Source: Dehalococcoidia bacterium (GTDB lineage: Bacteria; Chloroflexota; Dehalococcoidia; SM23-28-2). Taken from it: a stretch of DNA of 9,719 nucleotides. Of the stretch, positions 1-6,172 are shown piece after piece. The notes beneath the pieces were generated by a model. The model was not told the origin of the DNA and made no database searches. It was given only the letters and a program-made list of their open reading frames with translations. The position numbers and the translations under genes are program-made. Location of the stretch: assembly GCA_022866185.1 (NCBI GenBank), contig JALHUG010000011.1, forward strand, positions 1 to 9,719, read 5' to 3'. Each line of letters starts with the position of its first letter. Positions within the stretch are counted from its first letter, which is position 1.

Positions 1-135
1 GATAACCGCCTCCCGGCGCCGCACAGTCTCCTCGTACAGGACAGGCGTCGAGAGGTTCCACCATACGTTGCCAACGTTCCTGATGCCATGGTGCTCCAGG
101 CCGTAAGGACTGTGAACCCTGTCTAGCTGCTCCAC
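1..135 (-). CDS. pckA: Phosphoenolpyruvate carboxykinase (ATP), N-terminal fragment
   Basis: ATP-type PEP carboxykinase converts oxaloacetate and ATP to PEP, CO2 and ADP, the entry step of gluconeogenesis in the cytosol. Only the first 45 codons lie in the window; the gene runs off the left edge in frame. The translation carries the family's N-terminal signature: YGLEHHGI, then NVWWNLSTPVLYEETVRRRE, corresponding to the conserved YGL...WNLS.P.LYE.A..R.E stretch that precedes the substrate-binding region. The start is taken as GTG at 133-135, with GGGGGAG just upstream; an in-frame TGA lies about 12 codons further upstream, and there is no ATG between. The catalytic and nucleotide-binding parts lie outside the window. 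It is on the same strand as the acyl-CoA synthetase gene upstream, separated by 218 bp. Recognition is by sequence memory of the family; the exact start is less sure than the identity. Confidence 0.8.
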   Translation of the reverse strand, partial: MEQLDRVHSPYGLEHHGIRNVGNVWWNLSTPVLYEETVRRREAVI

Positions 136-166
136 GCCTCTCCCCCAATCTCCCTGGCCGGCTCCT

Positions 167-290
167 GCGCCAGATCAGCGCGTTCGGCTCCTCGCTGGCG
201 GTGGCCACTAGGATACCACGCAGACGCCCCTGCTGGAAGTAGATGCGCAGCCGGAAGAGGCCACGGAACGAGGAAGGCGAGCGACCCCTG
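167..290 (-). other. Possible decayed coding remnant in the pckA upstream gap
   Basis: The gap between pckA and the acyl-CoA synthetase gene holds no intact gene. On the minus strand one frame is strikingly gene-like for about 40 codons (FRLRIYFQQGRLRGILVA, then TASEEPNALIW), with nearly every third position G or C. It has an in-frame TAG upstream near 316, no good ATG start, and it continues into the pckA leader without a matching end. It may be the remains of a lost gene, or chance. I do not recognise a family. Confidence 0.22.
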
Positions 291-353
291 CCCTGCCGCT
301 GGCCAACGCCATCGTGTGGTTCGTGCTAGCGGCCGATCGACCTGGGCCGTCCC

Positions 354-1808
354 CTACGCCTGGGCTGCCTTCGCGTAGTAGGTGGCCACGTTGGCCACGG
401 CCCTCGCTGCCCGCTCCAGCGTGGGGTACGAGGGGATCCCCATGCTGAGGTACTGGTCCCTTATCTGCCTCCGCCCCTTCTCGGCCTCGATCATGCCCAC
501 GTCCTCACCGCCCACCGGCAGGACAATCACAATGGGCTTTCCGAATCTATCTCTCACCTTCGCTGGAGTCTCGACGAGCCCCTGGAGGAAGCCCTCCCGC
601 TTGTCAGGCGGAGGCCCGAATTTCCCCCCAAGGACGTGGAACATCGCCTGCGTAGCGATGATCGTGTCGATGCAATCGGCGGAGGCGACGCCCCCTAGGA
701 CGCGCTCGAAGGCCTGCGCCCCTACCAGCGGCACCCCAATATCCACAGGGTTCCTCACGCTGGTGCCGGCGGCGGGCAGGATTTCCCACAGCTTTTGCTG
801 AATGTCCCCATCGAACGGTGGGATGTCCAGGCCCACACGATCGCAGGCGTCGGCAGCGGCGACGCTAATGCCGCCCCCACCGCCAACCACCCCCACCCGC
901 CGGCCGGTGGAAGCGGGCAGATGGAGAAAGGCGAGGACAGTGTCGGCCAGCTCCTCCAGGCTGCGGACGGGGACGGCAGCGGTCTGCTTGAACAGAGCGT
1001 CCCAGATGGCCTCCTCCCCTGCCAGGGACGCGGTATGAGAGTGCACCGCTTTTCCCCCAGCCGGAGTGAGACCTGCCTTCCAGATAATGACCGGCTTGCG
1101 CGGGGCCAGCTCTCTGACGAGCCGCACGAACCGCCTTCCCTCGCGAGGGCCTTCGATGTACATGGCCACGATCTTGGTCTCGTCGTCTTGGGCCATGTAC
1201 TCAAGGAGATCCGCCTCGTTCAGGTCGCAGCCATTGCCATAGCTTATGACCTTGCTGAAGGAGAACCCTCGCCCCCTCGCCTCCCAGGCGAACTCGACGG
1301 CGTGACCGCCGCTCTGAGTGATGAAGGCGACAGGCCCACTCTCCCCGGGGAAGTTGCCGCCTGGGAGAAGGGTGAGGCCACTCGCGGGACAGTAGATGCC
1401 GAAGCAGTTAGGCCCGATGATCCGGATGCCCCGGCGTGCAATGAGGGTGAGCTCGCGCTCGATAGCAGTCGCCCGCTCATCCCCGGTCTCCGCGAATCCT
1501 GACGTGAAGACCTCAGCACCCTTCACGCCCTTGGCAAGGCAGTCCTCGAGCACCGCGGGCACAACGGGCGCCGGGACCATGATGGCGGCCAGGTCGACGG
1601 GCTCAGGGATATCCCGAACGCTAGGATACGTCGTTAGCCCGAGGATCTCCCCTCCTGCTGGATTGACGGGGTAGATCTTCCCCTTGAAGCCGAAGTCCAG
1701 CAGGGCCTGCAAGAAGAGGCTGCCAAACTTCCTCTGATCCCTCGACACGCCCACCACCGCCAGCGCCCGCGGGTAGAAGATGGGGCGCAGTTCGCCCAGC
1801 CTGTCCAT
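354..1808 (-). CDS. Acyl-CoA synthetase (ADP/NDP-forming), alpha-type, CoA-binding protein
   Basis: Resembles the alpha subunit of ADP-forming acetyl/acyl-CoA synthetases, which make ATP from an acyl-CoA, ADP and phosphate. The product is 484 aa, the usual size of a stand-alone alpha subunit. An N-terminal Rossmann-like CoA-binding domain (about 12-135) has ALAVVGVS and KIYPVNP. Succinyl-CoA-ligase-like domains follow, with IGPNCFGI (131-138), a GPVAFITQSGG motif (158-168), the SHTASLAG motif (257-264) whose His258 matches the family's phosphorylated histidine, and NPVDIG (353-358). The ATP-grasp beta part is absent here and must be encoded elsewhere if the enzyme is active. The start is ATG at 1808 because AAGGAG sits five bases upstream. 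The frame stays open a further 81 codons upstream to 2051, but that part has no family similarity. Family certain; substrate unknown. Confidence 0.92.
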   Translation of the reverse strand: MDRLGELRPIFYPRALAVVGVSRDQRKFGSLFLQALLDFGFKGKIYPVNPAGGEILGLTTYPSVRDIPEPVDLAAIMVPAPVVPAVLEDCLAKGVKGAEVFTSGFAETGDERATAIERELTLIARRGIRIIGPNCFGIYCPASGLTLLPGGNFPGESGPVAFITQSGGHAVEFAWEARGRGFSFSKVISYGNGCDLNEADLLEYMAQDDETKIVAMYIEGPREGRRFVRLVRELAPRKPVIIWKAGLTPAGGKAVHSHTASLAGEEAIWDALFKQTAAVPVRSLEELADTVLAFLHLPASTGRRVGVVGGGGGISVAAADACDRVGLDIPPFDGDIQQKLWEILPAAGTSVRNPVDIGVPLVGAQAFERVLGGVASADCIDTIIATQAMFHVLGGKFGPPPDKREGFLQGLVETPAKVRDRFGKPIVIVLPVGGEDVGMIEAEKGRRQIRDQYLSMGIPSYPTLERAARAVANVATYYAKAAQA

Positions 1809-1845
1809 GATTGCTCCTTGGGTTCGCCCGGCAGGGTTGACCTGA

Positions 1846-1865
1846 GTGGACGCCATGCCGTCCAC
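1846..1865. promoter_or_regulatory. Near-perfect 20-bp palindrome, candidate operator
   Basis: The sequence GTGGACG-C-CATG-C-CGTCCAC reads the same on both strands except for one mismatched pair. It lies in the leader of the acyl-CoA synthetase gene, just downstream of a possible -10 box, where a repressor would block transcription. No regulator is identified. It could equally form a small RNA hairpin. Confidence 0.35.
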
Positions 1866-1873
1866 GCTGTCAC

Positions 1874-1902
1874 ACGATACAGCATGCCGCATCCCCGGTC
1901 GA
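1874..1902 (-). promoter_or_regulatory. Possible promoter for the acyl-CoA synthetase gene
   Basis: Read on the minus strand: TCGACC, a 17-base spacer, then TATCGT. Each box matches four of six consensus bases. It would start transcription about 60 bases upstream of the ATG, inside or next to the 1846-1865 palindrome. Weak on its own; the position and the palindrome support it. Confidence 0.33.
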
Positions 1903-2105
1903 GAACCTTCAGACAGCAAGCGAACGTCCCGCTGGTCCAGAATGCTGGTGACTCGGGCCGACATCGCACCCGCTAGAAGATCAACCGCGAAGTTGGGCGA
2001 GTCTTGGTGACATAACGCAACGCCCTGGGGTGTTGGCGCGTCTTTAGACATTGAGGCACGGTGAGCGACTGCGACGCTCTAACTGTGCTTACAGAGGGAG
2101 GAAAC

Positions 2106-3734
2106 ATGTTGAGGGGTACGAGTCGAAGAAAGGCAACCATCGGCGCCCTGGCGGTCTGCGCCGTCCTGCTGGCAGCAGGCTGGCAACGCGGCTCTGCCGG
2201 CCCGCCGGCAGTCGATGTTGCCGCCAATGATACTGCTTCCGGCTGTAACGGAAACGCCCCCGGAATGGCAAACCCTGCCGCTGTCTACTGTCGTGAGCTG
2301 GGGTATGAATACGAAGTGGTTGGCACAGATGAAGGACAGTCTGGGGTATGCATCTTCCCAGATGGTAGCCGGTGCAATGAGTGGAGCTTCCTCCAAGGCA
2401 AGTGCGGGCAAGGCCACTCCTATTGTGCAAGACAGGGCTATGGTTCGATAACGAAGACCGATGGCGAGAACCCTCTTTCGAGAGAGTACAGTGTTTGCGT
2501 TCGTGGCCAAGAAAAGATCGGTGCTGCCACAGAATTGATGGGTTTGAGCGAAGAGGCTACCAGAGGAAGTCTTCCCGTAGAACAAAGCTCAATTCCTGCA
2601 GAAGAAGGGGTTTCAGCAGTGGACGTACCCTCCTCCTTCGACTGGAGGAACTACGGCGGACAGAACTGGATGACTTCGGTGAAAAACCAAGGGTCGTGCG
2701 GCTCCTGCTGGGCATTCTCAGCCGTTGGTGTAGTGGAAGCGATGTACAACATCGGCACCGGTAATCCCAACCTTGACCTGGACTTGTCGGAAGAATACCT
2801 GGTGTCCGATTGTCTATCGGGTCAGAATTGCTGTGGTGGTTGGATGGCGACGGCCCTCACCTTCGTCAGGGATACAGGAATTCCCGATGAGGCCTGCCTT
2901 CCGTATGTCGATGGGTCTGGTTGCGCATGCGGTGGTGGCACCTGCAGCTCGTATTGCACGTATCGAACAGGAGGCAGTTGCAGCGATGCAACCTGTGCCG
3001 GCAGATGTTCGGACTGGCAAGGCAGACTGCGAAAAATAGATGCCGTGGGTTCTGTTTCAGCCAGTCAGATAAAGCAGAGCGTCGTTGACAACGGACCCCT
3101 CACAGTTGCCATAGGTGTCGGCTCCGGCTATGGTGGCTACTTTGACGGGCAAGGCATCTACAGGTGCACAAAAGATTCCGGCATCAACCACGGTGTAGCA
3201 ATTGCTGGCTACAATGACGCTGGTGGCTATTGGATCGTCAAGAACAGCTGGGGTCCTGGCTGGAATGGCGATGGTTACTTCAAGGTCGGCTATGGAGAGT
3301 GCGCCATTGAGCAGTACGCTGTCTATGCCTACCTAGACGCCGACAGCGACGGCGACGGCATCCCCGACGCCGTTGACAACTGCCCCTCGAACTACAACCC
3401 CGACCAGACCGACACCGACGGCGACGGCCTGGGCAACGCCTGTGACGACGACGATGACAATGACGGGTTCACTGACGCGGTGGAGACCCACCTGGGCACC
3501 GACCCTCTGGACGCCTGCCCCGACAATTCGTCCGACCCCGCCTGGCCCCTGGACATCAACAACGACAGAGTGATTACTATTACTGGCGACGTCTCGAACT
3601 TCCGCGGGCGCATCGAATCTGCGCCTGGCGACCCCAAGTGGTGGGTGCGCATGGACTTCAACATGGACAACATCATTTCAATCACCGGCGATGTGAGCCT
3701 GTATTGGAACAAGCTCAGCCAGACCTGCAGGTAG
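2106..3734 (+). CDS. Secreted papain-like (C1A) cysteine protease with DUF333, TSP3 repeats and dockerin-like motifs
   Basis: Predicted exported endopeptidase of 542 aa. The signal peptide (about 1-32) has basic SRRK then a hydrophobic run. DUF333 domain at about 52-105 (GMANPAAVYC, SGVCIFPDGSRCNEWSF). The C1A peptidase spans about 174-410: oxyanion Gln195, catalytic Cys201 in NQGSCGSCWAFS, His362 in INHGVAIAGYN and Asn380 in WIVKNSWGPGW, so the active site looks complete. A cysteine-rich insert lies at about 273-304. There is no recognisable I29 inhibitor pro-region, only a short linker. TSP3-like calcium repeats (about 411-472, DSDGDGIPDAVDNCP) follow, then two copies of a D-x-N-x-D...ITGDV motif (483 and 517). 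The start is ATG 2106, preceded by GGGAGG; an upstream in-frame ATG at 2061 lacks one. Codon third positions shift sharply at the TSP3 boundary. Divergent from the neighbouring gene; no operon partner. Confidence 0.93.
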   Translation: MLRGTSRRKATIGALAVCAVLLAAGWQRGSAGPPAVDVAANDTASGCNGNAPGMANPAAVYCRELGYEYEVVGTDEGQSGVCIFPDGSRCNEWSFLQGKCGQGHSYCARQGYGSITKTDGENPLSREYSVCVRGQEKIGAATELMGLSEEATRGSLPVEQSSIPAEEGVSAVDVPSSFDWRNYGGQNWMTSVKNQGSCGSCWAFSAVGVVEAMYNIGTGNPNLDLDLSEEYLVSDCLSGQNCCGGWMATALTFVRDTGIPDEACLPYVDGSGCACGGGTCSSYCTYRTGGSCSDATCAGRCSDWQGRLRKIDAVGSVSASQIKQSVVDNGPLTVAIGVGSGYGGYFDGQGIYRCTKDSGINHGVAIAGYNDAGGYWIVKNSWGPGWNGDGYFKVGYGECAIEQYAVYAYLDADSDGDGIPDAVDNCPSNYNPDQTDTDGDGLGNACDDDDDNDGFTDAVETHLGTDPLDACPDNSSDPAWPLDINNDRVITITGDVSNFRGRIESAPGDPKWWVRMDFNMDNIISITGDVSLYWNKLSQTCR

Positions 3735-3906
3735 CGTGCTGCACCGTGCGCCCTAGCTGAGGTAGCCCTCTGGCCCTCCTGCCCAATGGCCAACGCCAGC
3801 CGCTGGTTTGCGGCAGGCCGGTCTACCCAAAATGCATCCCCGTCTGCCTGGATAGTCCCCCGGCCGACCAGGCTCGCCGCGGTTGATATTGAATCGCCAA
3901 TGATAA

Positions 3907-3935
3907 TTGACAAAGTATCCCAATAAGCTTAAGAT
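3907..3935 (+). promoter_or_regulatory. Orphan sigma-70-like promoter in an AT-rich island
   Basis: TTGACA (6/6) at 3907-3912, a 17-base spacer, then TAAGAT (4/6) at 3930-3935. The same TAAGAT box occurs in the promoter of the GYD gene at 5448. It lies in a short AT-rich island within GC-rich DNA, and the next gene starts more than 360 bases away, so transcription would first produce the structured segment at 3941-4081. Confidence 0.5.
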
Positions 3936-3940
3936 ATGCC

Positions 3941-4081
3941 TTGTTGGTGCGTTTCGTGCGTGGCGGGTCGCGGAGAGAATTTCTCTTCGCAGCAAGGGCC
4001 GCACCCCCTTGGAAGACCCGCCTCCTTATGTAATGGGAGGTATAGGGAGGTCGGCGGAGCTTAGGGCTCGCCGACCTCCCT
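3941..4081 (+). ncRNA. Candidate structured RNA: three-way junction plus 3' hairpin
   Basis: An 8-bp outer helix (3962-3969 with 4015-4022) encloses two hairpins. The first is a 9-bp stem at 3970-3978/3982-3990 with a 3-base loop; the second a 6-bp stem at 3993-3998/4006-4011 with a 7-base loop. The junction strands are very short (none, AG, GAA), which suggests a compact fold. Downstream a long stem, 4044-4060 with 4066-4081, has one bulged G and a 5-base loop. It has no U-tract, so it is not a standard terminator. A consensus -35 promoter begins just upstream. I match it to no known RNA family; it has no hammerhead core, SRP or RNase P signature. It could also be a long leader of the YihY gene or a DNA-level repeat. 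Confidence 0.35.
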
Positions 4082-4274
4082 CCAGATAGGCAAGATGGCG
4101 GTGGCTGACCGAGTGCGCTCCTCGCACGTGCGCTAACACATCGCGGTAGGGGTGGCGCGGCTGAGCGCTCCTCACACCGCTCCCTTGGCCCAGGCAGCAG
4201 CCAGCCATGCCAGCCATCCCCCCAGCGAAGTTCTCGCCTTCTTGCTCCACGTCTCCTTGCACTTCGCCCAGTAG
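4082..4274. other. Intergenic segment, nothing recognised
   Basis: No ORF with coding character, tRNA or clear hairpin is seen between the long stem-loop ending at 4081 and the -10 box of the YihY gene. Short ORFs on both strands here lack ribosome binding sites and family resemblance. Likewise 3735-3906, after the protease stop, shows no convincing gene and no U-tract terminator. Confidence 0.5.
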
Positions 4275-4280
4275 TATACT
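4275..4280 (+). promoter_or_regulatory. Likely -10 box upstream of the YihY-family gene
   Basis: TATACT lies about 20 bases upstream of the GTG start and sits in the 9-mer TATACTAGC, which is repeated exactly in the gatB promoter at 9011-9019. No good -35 box is found at 16-18 bases upstream, so only the -10 is called. Confidence 0.35.
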
Positions 4281-4300
4281 AGCAGCAAGGCATCAGGAAC

Positions 4301-5251
4301 GTGCGAAGGCTGCTCATCCTGACGGTTCGTTCTATCCAGAAATTTGGGGATGACCGCTGCACTCACATGGCGGCTGCCATTTCCTACTATGCCCTCTTCT
4401 CACTGTTCCCTCTGCTTATCTTCATGGTGTCGATATTCGGCATCTTCCTCCAGAGCAGCAGCCTTCAGAAGAACCTAATAGACCACGTGTTGGAGTTCCT
4501 TCCTCTTACAGCGGACAAAGGCCGAAACGAAGTGAGAGACGCCGTAGACGCTATCGCTGGCATCAGCATCCCCTTGAGCACGGTGGGACTCTTGGGCCTG
4601 GCCTGGTCGGCCAGCGCCATGTTCGGAGCCATCCACAGCTCCCTGAACATAGCCTGGGATGTCAAAACCCCGCGCCACTTTGTCAAGCAGAAGCTACTCG
4701 ATCTGGGCATGATGGCCGGAATAGGGGTGTTCTTCCTGCTGTCCATCGGCACCACGGCGCTGCTCCGCACCACCCAGGAGGCTAGCTCGGATATCCTCGG
4801 CCCTCTGTCCAGCGACACCGCATTCTTCTGGCGGGCCATACCTCACCTGATGCCGGCGATATTCTCTTTCGGGGCCTTCATCGTGCTCTATCGCTTCGTG
4901 CCCGCTGCTCCCATCAAGATCGGCGATGTCTGGCTGGGGGCACTGATCGCTACCATCTTCTTCGAGACAATCAAGAATGGCTTCAGCCTTTATGTGGCCA
5001 ACTTTGGCCACTACGATGTGGTCTACGGCTCCCTAGGTGCGGTGGTGGCCTTGCTCGTCTGGATGTACCTCAGCGCGGTGGCCCTTCTCTTCGGTGCGGA
5101 AGTGGCCTCCGAGTACCCGCGGGTCATGTCAGGGAAGTACGACCACCTCTGGGGGCAAAGCTGGCTCTTGGGCGGCGGCCGCGCGAAGCTGGCCGCGCTT
5201 TGGCAGAAGATGCGCCTCAAGATGGCCGGCAAGCAGCGCATGCGCCGCTAG
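4301..5251 (+). CDS. YihY/virulence factor BrkB family inner-membrane protein
   Basis: A 316-aa integral membrane protein of the YihY/BrkB family (once misnamed ribonuclease BN). Its transport or other activity is not firmly established. Sequence signs: the family's N-terminal motif AAAISYYALFSLFPLLIF (about 24-41), WSASAMFGAIHSSLNIAWDV (about 102-121), FVPAAPIKIGDVWLGALIA (about 199-217), and SLGAVVALLVWMYLSAVALLFGAE (about 244-267 in two parts). Roughly six membrane helices are visible (about 28-50, 88-110, 134-155, 178-200, 207-230, 243-268), with a basic C-terminal tail. Start: GTG at 4301 is the first possible start after an in-frame TAG at 4280-4282; the next candidate, ATG at residue 23, would cut into the conserved region. 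The ribosome binding site (AGGA) is very close. A tRNA-Trp with its own promoter follows 63 bases downstream. Confidence 0.93.
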   Translation: MRRLLILTVRSIQKFGDDRCTHMAAAISYYALFSLFPLLIFMVSIFGIFLQSSSLQKNLIDHVLEFLPLTADKGRNEVRDAVDAIAGISIPLSTVGLLGLAWSASAMFGAIHSSLNIAWDVKTPRHFVKQKLLDLGMMAGIGVFFLLSIGTTALLRTTQEASSDILGPLSSDTAFFWRAIPHLMPAIFSFGAFIVLYRFVPAAPIKIGDVWLGALIATIFFETIKNGFSLYVANFGHYDVVYGSLGAVVALLVWMYLSAVALLFGAEVASEYPRVMSGKYDHLWGQSWLLGGGRAKLAALWQKMRLKMAGKQRMRR

Positions 5252-5267
5252 TTCCAGAACCATGTTA

Positions 5268-5297
5268 TTGACCGGCCGTAGGCCTCTTGGCTACAAT
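5268..5297 (+). promoter_or_regulatory. Promoter of tRNA-Trp
   Basis: TTGACC (5/6) at 5268-5273, an 18-base spacer, TACAAT (5/6) at 5292-5297. The predicted start falls a few bases upstream of the mature tRNA 5' end, an arrangement normal for tRNA genes. Confidence 0.65.
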
Positions 5298-5313
5298 AAC
5301 CTCAGCCGAGGGC

Positions 5314-5390
<77 letters not shown>

Positions 5391-5425
5391 GAACTCGGAG
5401 GAGAGCTACCTCTTCCGCGCCGGTC

Positions 5426-5453
5426 TTGACTGCCTCGCCGCCAGTGCTAAGAT
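5426..5453 (+). promoter_or_regulatory. Promoter of the GYD-domain gene
   Basis: TTGACT (5/6) at 5426-5431, a 16-base spacer, then TAAGAT at 5448-5453 preceded by TGC, an extended -10 (TGn). Predicted transcription start about 30 bases before the ATG at 5494. This separates the gene from the tRNA upstream. Confidence 0.55.
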
Positions 5454-5493
5454 CAGGGGGCCTAGTCCAGCTTTCGCCAAAAGGAGGTCTATC

Positions 5494-5784
5494 ATGCCTA
5501 CCTACGTCGTCCTCTATCGCTTCACCGGCGAGGGACGCAAGAACGTCAAGGAGAGCGTGAAACGCGCCGAAGAGGTGCGCAAGCAGAACGAGGCGCGCGG
5601 CTTCAAGGTCCTGGGTCACTACTGGACTCAAGGGCGCTACGACCTGGTAGCCGTCGTGGATGCGCCCAGCGAAGAGGCCATGGTGGCCGGCCTGTTCAAC
5701 GTCGCCGAGGCCGGTAACGTCTCCAGCGAGACCCTGCGCGCCTTCACTGCGGAGGAGATGCGTCGGATTTTGGCCCAAGCCTAA
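5494..5784 (+). CDS. GYD domain-containing protein
   Basis: A 96-aa soluble protein matching the small GYD family, whose biochemical role is not established. The fold is thought to resemble alpha/beta-barrel dimers. Motifs in family order: YVVLYRFTGEG (4-14), the charged helix KESVKRAEEVRK (19-30), LGHYWTQGRYDLVAVVDAP (40-58) containing the GxYD signature at 47-50, and AGNVSSETLRAFT (73-85). The length is typical of the family. The start at 5494 is fixed by a perfect AAGGAGG eight bases upstream. The reading frame also runs upstream through the tRNA-Trp gene, which cannot be protein. Own promoter, no operon partner; a weak hairpin follows the stop. Confidence 0.93.
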   Translation: MPTYVVLYRFTGEGRKNVKESVKRAEEVRKQNEARGFKVLGHYWTQGRYDLVAVVDAPSEEAMVAGLFNVAEAGNVSSETLRAFTAEEMRRILAQA

Positions 5785-5797
5785 GCCCCCTGCGGCA

Positions 5798-5818
5798 GCC
5801 CACTAGCCCTGAATGGGC
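5798..5818 (+). terminator. Weak hairpin after the GYD gene
   Basis: GCCCA pairs with TGGGC across an 11-base loop, followed by the partly T-rich ATTAATTT. It sits 13 bases after the stop codon, a sensible place for a terminator, but the stem is only five pairs long. Confidence 0.35.
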
Positions 5819-6095
5819 ATTAATTTGGCGAGGCCGACGGCCAGAAGTGCCCTCAGACGCGCCAGAAGGCTGCTGGCGCCGCCTCTGAAACCGACCGTCT
5901 GGAACAACACCCACCCCCAACAGGGCACGTGCGGGCAATGGTGGCGAGCCTCTACTGCCCGACGAGGCCGGCCAACCGCTCGCGCGGTGCAAGTGGAGGA
6001 GGCTGGACTGGGCCGCCGGTCAGCAGGAGGGGCCGCCGCTGACGATGCGTGGCGAAGCGAGCGATAATTCTTCACAAAAGAACGGCAAAAAGTAC
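5819..6095. other. Intergenic segment with no recognised gene
   Basis: Short ORFs occur on both strands, for example 5813-6067 plus and the overlapping minus frames. They are rich in Arg, Ala and Pro without family resemblance or a good ribosome site, as expected of chance ORFs in GC-rich DNA. A small inverted repeat, GTCAGC at 6019-6024 with GCTGAC at 6038-6043, is the only structure noted. The last 35 bases become AT-rich, leading into the promoter at 6096. Confidence 0.5.
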
Positions 6096-6123
6096 TTGAC
6101 AACAAAACATGAACGTTTATAAT
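6096..6123 (+). promoter_or_regulatory. Perfect-consensus sigma-70 promoter
   Basis: TTGACA (6/6) at 6096-6101, a 16-base spacer, TATAAT (6/6) at 6118-6123, in an AT-rich setting. It is the strongest promoter in the window on paper, yet no large gene follows for over 500 bases. It points at a short leader, the 31-codon ORF at 6172 and possibly the downstream regulators. Confidence 0.75.
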
Positions 6124-6146
6124 CTCCCTGCTCTATCCGTAAAGGT

Positions 6147-6172
6147 TCATTCCTTCGCTGGGAAGGGGGTGA
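6147..6172 (+). promoter_or_regulatory. Leader hairpin covering a Shine-Dalgarno sequence
   Basis: About ten pairs: 6147-6156 with 6162-6172, a five-base loop and one bulged G; CCTTC/GAAGG is the core. The 3' arm contains AAGGGGGTGA immediately before the ATG at 6172, so folding would hide the ribosome site. Located about 20-45 bases after the predicted transcription start from the 6118 -10 box. It may control translation of the short ORF; function is inferred only. Confidence 0.35.

Noticed and set aside
795..1502. 235-codon plus-strand ORF antisense to the acyl-CoA synthetase
   Set aside because: It lies wholly opposite a strongly recognised gene and has no family resemblance; a typical shadow in GC-rich DNA.
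1809..2051. 81-codon N-terminal extension of the acyl-CoA synthetase
   Set aside because: The extension has no family similarity, and the ATG at 1808 has AAGGAG at the right distance and starts exactly where the family starts.
2061..2105. Earlier ATG for the secreted protease
   Set aside because: No ribosome site, and it would put 15 residues before the signal peptide; ATG 2106 has GGGAGG.
3392..3913. 173-codon minus-strand ORF overlapping the protease end
   Set aside because: Starts at TTG without a ribosome site, lies half over the TSP3-coding region, and shows mixed third-position use; probably chance.
3962..4022. Hammerhead ribozyme in the three-way junction
   Set aside because: The conserved CUGAUGA and GAAA core strands are absent; the junction strands are only AG and GAA.
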